Source: Aquanectria penicillioides
Taxonomy: Eukaryota > Ascomycota > Sordariomycetes > Hypocreales > Nectriaceae
Length of the DNA stretch: 64,000 bases
Assembly (NCBI GenBank): GCA_003415625.1
Contig: PYIU01000003.1
Location: 5,394,001-5,458,000, forward strand
Direction of reading: 5' to 3'
Notes under the pieces: model-generated
Seen by the model: the letters and a program-made list of their open reading frames with translations, nothing else
Told to the model about the DNA's origin: nothing
Databases searched by the model: none
In this document: piece by piece, positions 12,080 through 22,106 of the stretch
Numbering within the stretch: the stretch's first letter is position 1
How the letters are laid out: each line of letters opens with the position of its first letter
Translations under genes and position numbers: made by a program

Positions 12080-13903
12080 ATGCCCTCAAAGCGCAAATCC
12101 GCCACTCCCCCAGAGCCGAACGGCACTACCAAAAAGGCTAGGATCGTTGACAAGTCCAAGTTTGATGAAGTTCTTCGCCAGCCACATCAGTTTGCGCAAC
12201 AAGCCGAGGAGCATGGCATTGTTCTCCGCAAATACTATCCCCCAGAGATGAGCAATGCTCGTGCGCGCGCATACAGGAACAACGAGATTCCCCGGCCGAT
12301 CGAGACGCTGCTTTCTTCTCTTGAAGAGACAGCGCATGCGAGAAAGCGTGTCAAAGTTCAAGATGCCATGGTCCATTGGTTCAAAATGGACCTGCGACAC
12401 ACAGACAACAAGGCCTTGGCGTTGGCTAGCGATAAAGCTCGGGAAGCCGGGGTTCCATTGATTTGCATGTACATTGTGAGCCCAGAGGACTTTGAGGCCC
12501 ATTTGAGAGCCCCTGTCAGAGTCGATTTTACTCTGCGAACACTTGAAGTGTTGAAGGAGGATCTGGCGAAGCTGGACATCCCACTATATGTCGAAACGGT
12601 CGAGAAGAGGAAAACCATTCCCGCTCGCATTCAAGAACTCATGGATGAGTGGGGAGCAAGCCACCTATTCGCGAACATGGAGTATGAAGTCGATGAGCTG
12701 CGACGAGAGGCTCTCATGGTTCGGGACCTGGCGACGAGCGGGAAATCGTTTGAAGTTGTTCATGACACTTGTGTGGTCCCCCCGGGGAACCTAAAAACTG
12801 GTGCAGGCAAGCAGTACGCCGTCTACACGCCCTGGTACCGCTCGTGGATGGCACACATCCATGAGAACCTGGACCTGCTGGAGTTATTCGATCCCCCAGC
12901 GCAAAATCCCAAGAACGCCCGAAAGAAATTCAAGAAGCTCTTTGAGGTGCCCATCCCCGATGCTCCAAAGAACAAGGCTCTCACCGATGAGGAGAAGAAA
13001 CGATTCCATGCCCTATGGCCTTGTGGAGAACACGAGGCCATGGGGCGGCTGGATAGGTTCTGCGAGGAAAGAATTGGAGGTTATCATAACAGGCGAAATA
13101 TCCCGTCAGAAAATGGGACGTCATGTCTTTCCGTACATTTGGCTGCTGGCACCATCAGCGCCAGAACCTGTGTCCGAGTTGCTCGAGACAGGAACCAGAC
13201 GAAAAAACTCAACGGGGGAAATGAAGGGATCCAGACTTGGATCAGCGAGGTTGCGTGGCGCGACTTCTATAAACATGTCCTGGTCAACTGGCCCTACGTA
13301 TGGTAAGTTGAAGCACCCGAAAACTACGACATAGCGCAAGCTAATTTTATCAGCATGAACAAGCCATTTAAACCCGAGTATGCAAACATCGTTTGGTCCT
13401 ACGATAAGAAGCAATTTGCGGCATGGTGCGAAGGCAGAACCGGGTTTCCCATTGTCGATGCTGCTATGAGACAAATGAATCACCTGGGATACATGCACAA
13501 CAGATGTCGCATGATTGTGGCATCTTTCCTAGCAAAGGACCTTCTGGCCGACTGGCGACAAGGCGAAAAGTATTTCATGGAGCATCTGATTGATGGAGAC
13601 TTTGCCAGTAACAGTGGAGGATGGGGGTTTAGCGCCAGTGTTGGTGTTGACCCTCAGCCCTACTTCAGAATCTTCAATCCCCTGCTCCAGAGTGAGAAAT
13701 TCGACCCGAGTGGCGACTACATCCGCAAATGGGTTCCAGAGCTCAAAGACTTGAACTCCAAGGAGATCCATGACCCGTACAATCGAGGGGCTGGTCCCAA
13801 GGCTAAGAAGCAGGGATACCCGAAGCAAATTGTCGAACACAAAGGGTGTCGAGAGAGGGCTTTGGCAGCATACAAGGATGGTATTGAGAGTGACGATGCA
13901 TAG
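12080..13903 (+). CDS. phr1: CPD photolyase (cryptochrome/photolyase family)
   Basis: Exons are 12080-13302 and 13354-13903 (51-nt intron), giving 590 residues. It repairs UV-induced cyclobutane pyrimidine dimers using light, with FAD as catalytic cofactor. The N-terminus is basic (PSKRKS...TKKARI), fitting nuclear import. An alpha/beta antenna domain follows (VHWFKMDLRHTDNKAL, PLICMYIVSPEDFEAHLRAP). The C-terminal FAD-binding domain contains GTSCLSVHLAAGTISAR, WISEVAWRDFYKHVL, WPYVCMNKPF across the splice junction, GRTGFPIVDAAMRQ, YMHNRCRMIVASFLAKDLL and the ASNSGGWGFSASVGVDPQPYFRIFNP signature. The protein strongly resembles the Neurospora and Trichoderma PHR1 class. An in-frame ATG at 11933 would add 49 residues that look like a mitochondrial presequence; I chose 12080 because the conserved family starts near PSKRK. 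Confidence 0.95.
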
Positions 13904-14407
13904 GAGGATTTTCGGCAGCCCTTTAGCTAGGCGGCCCAGCTAGTCTTGGTCTTGTATTAGTAGTGTGGTATTTTCATGTCACTTGGTATTGTGGTCATTA
14001 TAAGGCTTATTGGTTTTAAATGTTTGACCCGTATCTGTACCATAGCAAAGAACTTAACCGCCACGGCTTTTTCTAGGCCTGTTTAATCTGCGGCACGGAG
14101 ACTATCAGAGTAGTCCCAGAATCCCCGGAACGAAGCGACCTTTGGGGGGTCGATCCGAGGAGACTTTACAAGCCGGAATAGGTGCATGTCACCACACTTG
14201 TCACATCTTCGGACGTTGAACCGTGAATCGTTTTGTTGTCTCAAAATCGAGCCGAACGCCTCGAATTGGATTTGCTAGATGCAGCCAACCCTAAGTCTCT
14301 TTCACCCATGCCTTCATGCCCGAACCAAAACCCTAGGGTCCTGTCAGAATCCCTATTTTTGAAGAGACCCATAACCAGATGCGAAGTACCTTGCCGAGTT
14401 TCAACAT
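13904..14407. other. Intergenic, convergent 3' ends of phr1 and rps21
   Basis: These 504 nt separate the photolyase stop from the rps21 stop on the other strand. They presumably hold both 3' UTRs. No other feature is seen. Confidence 0.7.
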
Positions 14408-14732
14408 TTATCGCTGGGCGCTCCAGACGCTCTTGAGGAGACCATCACGCTGGGCCAGTCGGTTGAGGGAGTCGTCGCTCTCGCCCATCGCTCGGACGAA
14501 ACCGCAGAGGGCGTAGACGTGGTTCTCGCCCTGGACGGCACGGCCGTTCTCGTCAACCTTGGCGATAGAGATCTGGACGGAACCGTGGTCCTTGGCCTTG
14601 ATGATGCGGTTGGTAGCGCTGCACTTGCGGGGGACGTAGCTGGTGATACGGCATCAGTATTTCGATCGGGATAAATTGTACGTCTCGGTTGGATTCTTAC
14701 AGATCGACGATCTCGCCACGGTCGTTCTCCAT
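14408..14732 (-). CDS. rps21: 40S ribosomal protein S21 (eS21)
   Basis: Exon 1 is 14701-14732 and exon 2 is 14408-14639, separated by a 61-nt intron (GTAAGA...ACCAG). The spliced product is 87 residues, the usual length. It starts [20 protein letters not shown] and continues with [20 protein letters not shown], ending in [10 protein letters not shown], which is the eS21 pattern throughout. It is a small-subunit ribosomal protein needed for late 40S maturation. The short first exon (11 codons) is typical of fungal ribosomal protein genes. The gene lies divergent from slx4 with only 396 nt between the start codons. Confidence 0.97.
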
Positions 14733-15128
14733 TTTTGCGGTGTTGAGAGGGGGGTTTTGAGGGTGGTTTGGGTGTTGTGTCGGCGGGGGATTGAAGTCGT
14801 CGCAAGGCTTGGGTGGGTGGGATTCAAAAAAGTTCCTCGGAAATTTGGTGTGGTTCGCCAATTTCGTGGGGCACGAGGGCTTTCTGTGCGTCATGTGCCA
14901 AGTCATGTGACACCGCGGCAGTGACGCGATGGCTCTGAGTGGTGCCCCTCCAACCATCCAAGGTATGCGCCGCCCTTGTTGATCCAATCGTCACGCATGG
15001 CATCCTAATCAAGTTCCTGCGCCAGCCGCGTTCACTTAAAACAAAATCTCCTCAACACCATAACCATACTGTTGTGCACTCGGAGCCTGAGATGCGCGCT
15101 GCGCACTCAGCTGTCTGCCTTGGGTGCA
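14733..15128. promoter_or_regulatory. Compact divergent promoter, rps21 / slx4
   Basis: Only 396 nt separate the two start codons, so the region must hold both 5' leaders and both core promoters. No clear TATA box is seen on either side. Confidence 0.6.
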
Positions 15129-17849
15129 ATGACATCCTCTGATGTCTTTCGATCGTCACCAGTCCAGCCCTCACAACGCGACCGCCTTGTAATTGGATCC
15201 TCGTCCCCCGATCTACCCCCACTACAGGACATACTTTCTCAACGATCAAGCCGGCCTCCTTTGCCAAGCGGTAGTAAGGCAATACCAATCCCAGATTGTA
15301 CACCCACAAGCTTTATATCGCCTCGAAACATCTGGCAGTCAGTAGAGACTCCTCCGAACGCAGCGCCTTTGCCCGTTCCCGGTGATGCTGTCGTCGAGCG
15401 AACGCAAAACCCCGATGCACAAGATATAATTGTTGAAATATCAAGAGATTCGCAACCGAGGCCACGTAAACCAAGGGCTCGGAAAGGAGGAATAAAGGAG
15501 GCCGGTGGTACGAAAAAAGCTGCAGCTGAACCCAAGCCTGCCAAGGCAACCAGAACCAAGAAAAAGCCCCAGCCCAAGACGGATACCACCAAAGCCGGGG
15601 CTGGAAGCATAGATGAAGGATCCAAAGTCCAACGTTCAAAGCCCAAAGTTGCAAAGAAGGAACCCCCTGGATTGCAACATCCTGAGTCAAATGCAGAGCC
15701 TAGTGTTTCGAAAGAAGTTGGTGCTGATAACCCATTGAACCTTGAGCCCGCAATCACCCGGAGACTTGACTGGACCCCTCCAGCTCAGAAAACCATTATT
15801 AATATCGAGTCAAATTCATCAGTACTCGAGCATCATGGCTCTTCTCAGGGTGATAATGGACAAACTTCAACATTCAAGGACCTTATCCAAGGCTATTCCT
15901 GCCAAGATGAGCCATCTCGAGCTGCACCAGCTCCCTCGGAAGAGGAATCAAGCTTCTTGAAGAAGAGGAAGCGGGTTGAATTAGTAGCTCTGAAGGAGGC
16001 AGGACGATCGGAGCCAGAAGTCGTTAAAAAATCGCCCACCAAAAAGAAAGCGCCGAAGAAAAAAGCCAGAACAATCACTGAGCTTGCAACTGCGGCCTAT
16101 AAAGTACCCACTCAGTCGGATGCCACGCCTCCTCCACCCTCAATTTTGGACCAGGTCCAATCTATGGGTGCCGACAATTCCAATGTCACGGTTGAGCCTG
16201 TGAAGAAGGGCAAAGGCAAAGCGAGCACGCGAAAGAAGCCAGCCAGGAGCACAAAAAAGAAGGCACCGCCGCCAAAGCCAATTCTGTTATCACCTGGAGC
16301 AGCTCTTGATCAGGTTGCGAAGCAAGATTTTGTGTTTGGAACATCCAGTCAATTGGCAAGAGAACCGTCACCAACTGTGTTGAAAGATATCCAAACCGCA
16401 ATGAAATATTCTAACGAACCCGACTATGTGGACTGTACAACACTAATCGACAGCGACGCCATTGACCCTCCAGAAAGACGGCCCAGACTATGGGATGCTG
16501 CTGCAAGAGACCCAGCCGGAGATCTCTTTGATCTTGAAATCATCAACCTTGCTGAAGAGTCGCCGCAATTGCCTATGGCAACCAACGAAGCTGACCCTTT
16601 TGGATACTTCCAAGGGGAAGGTCGGGACGAAGATTTGGCTACTGCGCCCAACGTTCCAGATTCCGAAAGTGTTGGTTCTTTCGTAAACTTGTCGGACATT
16701 CTGCCCTCTCCTAGTCAGAAACCTATCCAAGCTGAAGGCGACTTGCATTCTGATAACAACATCTCTATTGGCGCCAATATTTCTGGTCAGGCAAGCTCAC
16801 AGGGTGAAGGAACCGATAACTCTCCTGAGACCTACAAAATGGGTCCGGACCGATGCCGAGACCCGACTTCTGTTGATCTTCCGCCACCGCCAAACTACGC
16901 ACAATTTACTGATATTCAGCTTGTCAAAGAGATCAAGGCATATGGCTTCAAGCCTATCAAGAGGCGAAATGCTATGATCGCTTTGCTCGATCAGTGTTGG
17001 CAGAGTAAGCTCCGGATGGGCCATGCTGCAATCCATACCAGCTCAATCCGGACAGCAGCTTCTTCCATTTCTAAACAACCGACTAGCCCCGGTGTGCCCG
17101 CGAGCCGTGGGAAGAGGCCTCGCGGTCGTCCGAGAAAAAACAGTTTTATTGCATCAGAGCCTCAAAACTCACCCCCAGCTGCCAGTCCTGAGAAGAGACC
17201 TCGAGGCAGACCAAGGAAGAATAGTATAAGTGCGCCAGAGCCTCAGGAACCGCCCACATCCGCTCAGCCTCCTGAGACCCCAAAACGCCCTCGCGGTCGG
17301 CCGAGAAAGGATAGCACCAGCCCCTCGTCCACTTCGTCATCCCGATTGCGGTCGAAGACAAACTCGCCAAAGAAACCGACTGTGGCTCACGGGTCTGCCA
17401 GGCGCAAGAAAACTGCCGTGATTGAAATCCCTGACTCAGAATCCGACAATTGCAGCGATCTTAGGTCCTCGCCCAGTTCGACAATCGAAGAGATGTTCTC
17501 GTCACCCCCGCCTCTCGATTTATCACTCTCTACAGCCAATGATACCGAGCTGTCGCTGACAACATCTCCCGGTGATCAGCAGAAGATTGTCTTTGATCAT
17601 ATCACCAAAGCAATAACTTCGGCTCCGAGGACGAGAGATCCGGCAGACCCTTCCTGGCACGAAAGGATCTTGCTGTATGACCCGATCGTGCTGGAGGACC
17701 TTGCAGCGTGGTTGAATTCCGGGCAGCTCACCCTCGCCGGATTTGATGGTGAAGTTAGTCCTGGGGAAGTGAAGAAGTGGTGCGAGTCAAAAAGTGTGTG
17801 CTGTTTATGGAAAGTCAACTTGCGTGGGAAGGAACGCAAACGTTTTTGA
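15129..17849 (+). CDS. slx4: SLX4, scaffold subunit of structure-specific endonuclease
   Basis: Intronless, 906 residues. SLX4 partners the SLX1 nuclease and cuts branched DNA during recombination and replication-fork repair in the nucleus. The long N-terminal half is disordered and Lys/Pro/Ser rich. A SAP-like helical segment lies near residues 590-625 (FTDIQLVKEIKAYGFKPIKR, then AMIALLDQCW). Three AT-hooks with the core PRGRPRK follow near residues 661, 689 and 720. The conserved C-terminal SLX4 domain occupies about 840-906 (HERILLYDPIVLEDLAAWLN, VSPGEVKKWCESKSVCCLWK, ending GKERKRF). The ATG at 15129 is the first in frame; the frame is open further upstream but without an ATG. AT-hooks suggest direct minor-groove contact with AT-rich DNA. 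Identification rests on the C-terminal domain. Confidence 0.9.
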   Translation: MTSSDVFRSSPVQPSQRDRLVIGSSSPDLPPLQDILSQRSSRPPLPSGSKAIPIPDCTPTSFISPRNIWQSVETPPNAAPLPVPGDAVVERTQNPDAQDIIVEISRDSQPRPRKPRARKGGIKEAGGTKKAAAEPKPAKATRTKKKPQPKTDTTKAGAGSIDEGSKVQRSKPKVAKKEPPGLQHPESNAEPSVSKEVGADNPLNLEPAITRRLDWTPPAQKTIINIESNSSVLEHHGSSQGDNGQTSTFKDLIQGYSCQDEPSRAAPAPSEEESSFLKKRKRVELVALKEAGRSEPEVVKKSPTKKKAPKKKARTITELATAAYKVPTQSDATPPPPSILDQVQSMGADNSNVTVEPVKKGKGKASTRKKPARSTKKKAPPPKPILLSPGAALDQVAKQDFVFGTSSQLAREPSPTVLKDIQTAMKYSNEPDYVDCTTLIDSDAIDPPERRPRLWDAAARDPAGDLFDLEIINLAEESPQLPMATNEADPFGYFQGEGRDEDLATAPNVPDSESVGSFVNLSDILPSPSQKPIQAEGDLHSDNNISIGANISGQASSQGEGTDNSPETYKMGPDRCRDPTSVDLPPPPNYAQFTDIQLVKEIKAYGFKPIKRRNAMIALLDQCWQSKLRMGHAAIHTSSIRTAASSISKQPTSPGVPASRGKRPRGRPRKNSFIASEPQNSPPAASPEKRPRGRPRKNSISAPEPQEPPTSAQPPETPKRPRGRPRKDSTSPSSTSSSRLRSKTNSPKKPTVAHGSARRKKTAVIEIPDSESDNCSDLRSSPSSTIEEMFSSPPPLDLSLSTANDTELSLTTSPGDQQKIVFDHITKAITSAPRTRDPADPSWHERILLYDPIVLEDLAAWLNSGQLTLAGFDGEVSPGEVKKWCESKSVCCLWKVNLRGKERKRF

Positions 17850-18307
17850 TATGTTATAGATTCTTTAAGCGAGGCGTTTGTACTTCACCAGCATTTCACG
17901 GCGTTCTCTTGGCTGCAGAGACATCATGATTGGCAGTAAATATATCAATTGATTCCTCTCAAACTTGAATGCTCGTGTCCTAAAGGCACATTGATGGAGC
18001 ATGTGAGATCCCGCTCAACCTTCGCCTATCTATGTTGGGGTCTGTGAGCAAGAAAACAGCCCATAATGGACGCTAGCGGTTTCGGTTTAGTACCACTAAT
18101 GTATGGATAAATTTTCTCATCAAGTCCATCCCGCTCACCCATCTAAGGGCAAGTTGTTTGGTGTCATAACGTCATTAGATTGCTCAAACTGTGTGCTATG
18201 CGATAGACAACAATCTAGGTCACAAATGCGGAAACGTTTCCGCGAAATACCCCGAGTACCTTTTGCGCCTGCGCTCGGTACAGGATGGCCGCTGTCCCGT
18301 TCATTCA
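17850..18307. other. Intergenic, slx4 3' side
   Basis: 458 nt between the slx4 stop and the end of the candidate microprotein gene on the opposite strand. No recognisable feature. Confidence 0.6.
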
Positions 18308-18490
18308 TCACTTGTCGCTCTCAGTGTCGTCGTTGTCGTCGGGATAATCAGGCTCAGGCTTGGCCCACTTATCAGGAAGCTCATCCGGAGCATTGAGGTA
18401 ATCGTCGATGGCCGAACTATCTCGGTTGGCATTGTTGCTTCTTTTGGTTGGAAGGATAATCACTACCTACCCCGAAGTGTTATCAGCCAT
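18308..18490 (-). CDS. Candidate acidic microprotein, 42 aa, one intron
   Basis: Exon 1 is 18471-18490 (ATGGCTGATAACACTTCGGG) and exon 2 is 18308-18416, separated by a 54-nt intron (GTAGGT...GATAG). The product starts MADNTSGSAIDDYLNAPDEL, continues PDKWAKPEPDYPDD and ends NDDTESDK. It is strongly acidic, with no signal peptide or membrane segment. Support comes from four sources: an intron of the size usual in this window that keeps the frame, a fungal-style A/C-rich leader directly before the ATG, a TATATAA box 166 nt upstream, and protein-like composition in only this frame. Alternative acceptors closer to the donor would make an unusually short intron of 30-33 nt. I do not recognise the family. 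It is a prediction, not an established gene. Confidence 0.5.
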
Positions 18491-21400
18491 GTCGAGCTTT
18501 GGGTGGTGATGCTCAAGCTGGTTTGAGTTCTGGTGGGATGTGTGGAGCTGTGGCAGGGATGGCTTTGATTTGCCGTTGCTTGAGGCAAAGGTGAAGAATT
18601 TCCTGGTGAAGAGTTCCAGATGGTCACATTGGGACGGGGAGGAGCTTATATATCTATATTCTACCCATGACTTCACAATCAAGCAAGATACCTTGAGGGT
18701 GCAGACAAGCGCGATCCTCTAAAGGATCTATCCCCAGGACAGCTCGATCAACAGCCATGCTGCCCTCAACGCCAATGATAGCCTTCCACATTTTGCGATG
18801 CGGCTCTGCTCTTAGGCTTCCACTGGCTCCCCGCAATCAGCACACCCTCCTCGGAGCGTTGATCCACTCCGTACGTGATGCTCGAGATAGACCTTCTGCC
18901 CGTGGCTGAAAGGGTAGGTAACGGACCAGGGAGATGACGTGCCAATGACGAATCCAGAAGCTATCTCGCGTGGCAGAGGACGGCAATCTGGGGCACACGT
19001 GTCGGGATATAGTGGTGATGGGCACTCGCAGCGTAAGGGGATATCCATTGCGGAGGTTGACGCCGGTTGGTCCCGTATCGCAGCCTCTCGTGACCACACG
19101 GCTAGCCACTTGTGAAAGACGACCTCGTCCAGTCAGCTGAGGACTTGGCTCATGGTGGATGATCATGACAACACAGTCTTGCATCTGGGGAGACTTGGTG
19201 TCTGGGGCCGGCGTTAGAGAGGCTGGAGTTGGCGTGGATTCTACGGCCTAACCGTTCCCCCATTCGCCAGATAGCAATGGAGAGGGCCGGTCTGGGATAT
19301 CAGTGTCCCATGCCCAAAGCATTTGGTTACATCCCCAAATGCATCTTGGGTCATGCTTCCACGCTCGCTAAGCTGGTTGTTCTTTATTCCACATGTGAGT
19401 TGAGCGGCCCCGCCAATGGTTCGATTGCAAACGCATGCTACCTCTGCGGGTCTTCGGGACGTTGACATGCATTGTTGCATGCAACCGGACACCATATCAG
19501 CCCGTTCCAATCATCGGATGCCAACCACGGGCGTATCCTCTCAACACCATGCACACCGGGCCACGGATTGGGAAGGCCAAAGCTCCGTGGAAGAGGGGAT
19601 GCGGCTCTGCTCGCGCACTGGCATTCGAGGAAGGCTATCCATCAAGCAACGGGGTTGAAGTCTGGGCCTCTTTACCGCGGCTGGCGATACAGGCTAAAAA
19701 CTTGTCGACACATCACTGGTCCGCCTTGGGTCGAGCCGGGGTCGTTTAGTAGGAGACCATTCCCTGTCGATGGAAGTCCGACTGAATCGATGATTGAGCG
19801 AGAGTTAACTTGCGTAGGCCAAGACAAACGGCCGATGGGCTCAGTGCCACGCTTGGGATTGGACTGCGTGCCGTCTTACCGCGTTAGCCTAGGGGAAGAT
19901 CACGAGATGCCGATTCGGAAAATGATGGACTGGGGAATGGTGGCAGATGGAGGAGTAGCACGATAATTCATGCATTCCGCTGAAACTCGGTTGAGAGGAA
20001 GACGGAAGGAAGTCGAATATTATATCGATATGCTTGAGTACGCGGCTGCGACAGCCTCGTCGCCGCCAAGTCCCTTGGTCCGAATGAGTGTGGGGGCAGC
20101 AGGCCAAGCTGCGGAAGTTTGGGTGATCCGAAATCCGAACACCGCTCGGTGCTGGCCAAGTCCGAAAGCGCCGAATGAGACGTCAGGATTGAGTCATCGG
20201 TTTGAAAATATTGAGTTGCTAGTTCTAACGAAACATTAGGAGGCTTTATCAGACCCTAGCGCCAAGTGGGTGTGAAGGTCTTGAAAAACAATCCGGGGTT
20301 GGGTAGGGGTTGCATCATTGCATGTGCAATTCAGACCCTGGTGCTTTTCAGCTGCGAGATCCAAGCTTCAAGTCGATCTAGGGTACGAGGTAGGATGAAA
20401 GATTCTGCCTCTTCAGAGGGGAGCAAAAAAGAAAAGGAGAAGGCCAATTGCTGAATGAGTATTCTTAGAAATGCTGACTACGTCTCGAATTGAACCCTCA
20501 GGCTCCAGTATGCCATGTTCATTTTGCCCGCTGAAGCGGTGGCATCATGTGAAGACGGGCCTGGAAAAGAACCAACCCGGCAGTTCGGTTGAAAGTGCAA
20601 ATATTGGTGCAACAAAGATCATGCAGTGGCAGCGCATGAACGCCACAAAGAGTTCAGAATTGGCATTCCCTGGATCGGGTCTTTTGTAGTCTTATAAGAG
20701 GCATAACGATTCGGGTGCAACTGCGTTTATGATCTATCAGAAATGGGTTCTGCAGGAAGATCGACCCAAGGCTGATTTGCAGAGAGCCTGTGAGCCTTGC
20801 CAGCGGCATACGTCTTGGCTTTGGCGAGGCTGAAAGTGCAAGAATCGACAAACGATGCGCCTTAGAAAAAGAAAAAACCTTGACTTGGCCTTCGGACAAT
20901 TGAGGAAGACCGAGATTTGGTGCCATGACAAGCTTGAGGACTTATTACCACAATGAGTAAACAACCTCGCCCTATTAGCCAGAACCGGTATCGGACACTA
21001 AATGATTCCAAACCGCATGCAAGGGGCATTTCTCTAACTAGCCAAGAACGGATGGGTGTTGTAGGAGCAAAGAATTGCTGTAACTTATGTTGCAAAGATC
21101 GAATTTTGTCAGCTGCAAAGGAAACTCTTTCCACGGATTTTGACACCACCACCGCCGGGAGAAGCCGACCACCAACAACAGGTGGGCAACAGGGATCAAA
21201 TCCTGTGGGGACACGTGACGGCGGAAGCAATTGCCAGACTGGACGCAGGGATACCCAATGTATTTGCCGAGGGAGACACAACCAACAATCAAAACGTAAT
21301 CAATGTAATCCAACCCGGCGGCATTGCTTCTGGCGTCACCGGCGGGATTGGTGACCACAACAGCTTCGGGAGAAATGGATTGGTCATCACTGAGCGGGTC

Positions 21401-22106
21401 CCCACGGCGGTCCGAGCTAGTGGTGCTGTCCCGCGGGGCGTGGCTTGCGCGTGTTCCTTGAGGCACGCTGCTAAAGTTACGACGCTCCAGGGCTGATCTG
21501 GAACTTAGGCGGCACACCCTTATTGCCACCTAGGGCAAAATATGGTGAACGAGGGTGATTCAGGCGCCTGGGCGCTGAAACAAGCTGCGCCAGGCGGTGC
21601 TGGTAGGTGCGGACATGGAAAAACTTCGTGCGCCGGGTCCGAAGTGAGCAGGGGAAAAATCGACAGAAGAGTCATCAACGCCCAGGAACGTTTTAGCCCC
21701 ATCAAACCAGTGCTTGAGTGCGTATTATTAGCTCCGTCGTCTTATCAATCCGCACGCACCGGGCATTGCTCCATGGGAAGGCGATTCTCGTCATCTTCCC
21801 GAAATCCCCCCACTTACTTTTCAACCTCCTCCGTGATCCTGGATTCTGCGCTCTGAACGAAACAGCCGCGTCGGCTTCCCAAACGCCGTCTTGATGCTTG
21901 AGCTGCCGCAGCCCACCGCAGGCAGCCGTTTTATCCCTTTGATGGATTCCGTGGCGCCCTGTCCAACGCACGTCATCCAATTCGTCCCTGCCTCTTCCAC
22001 GCCTGGCCTCTAACAGCCCCTCGTTGACATTGCGCTGCCGCCTTGCCGTGCGCACTGCGAGCAACTCGCTGACCTCGACAACGCCAATAACGACCGCATC
22101 TTCATC
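18491..22106. other. 3.6 kb intergenic region
   Basis: Upstream DNA of both the microprotein candidate and the Zn2Cys6 regulator. Several overlapping ORFs of up to 164 codons occur on both strands (for example 19472-19966 plus and 21038-21529 minus), but none has a recognisable domain and the longer ones lack an ATG start or splice support. Nothing else is identified. Confidence 0.5.
18656..18662 (-). promoter_or_regulatory. TATA box upstream of microprotein gene
   Basis: TATATAA on the minus strand, 166 nt upstream of the ATG at 18490. The distance suits a leader of roughly 100-130 nt. Confidence 0.5.

Noticed and set aside
18467..18682. 71-codon minus-strand ORF ending in MADNTSG
   Set aside because: It is the 5' leader plus first exon of the microprotein candidate read through the donor site, not a separate protein.
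18812..19099. 95-codon minus-strand ORF rich in Cys/Pro
   Set aside because: It looked protein-like at first, but it has no start context, no domain and an overlapping equally long frame.
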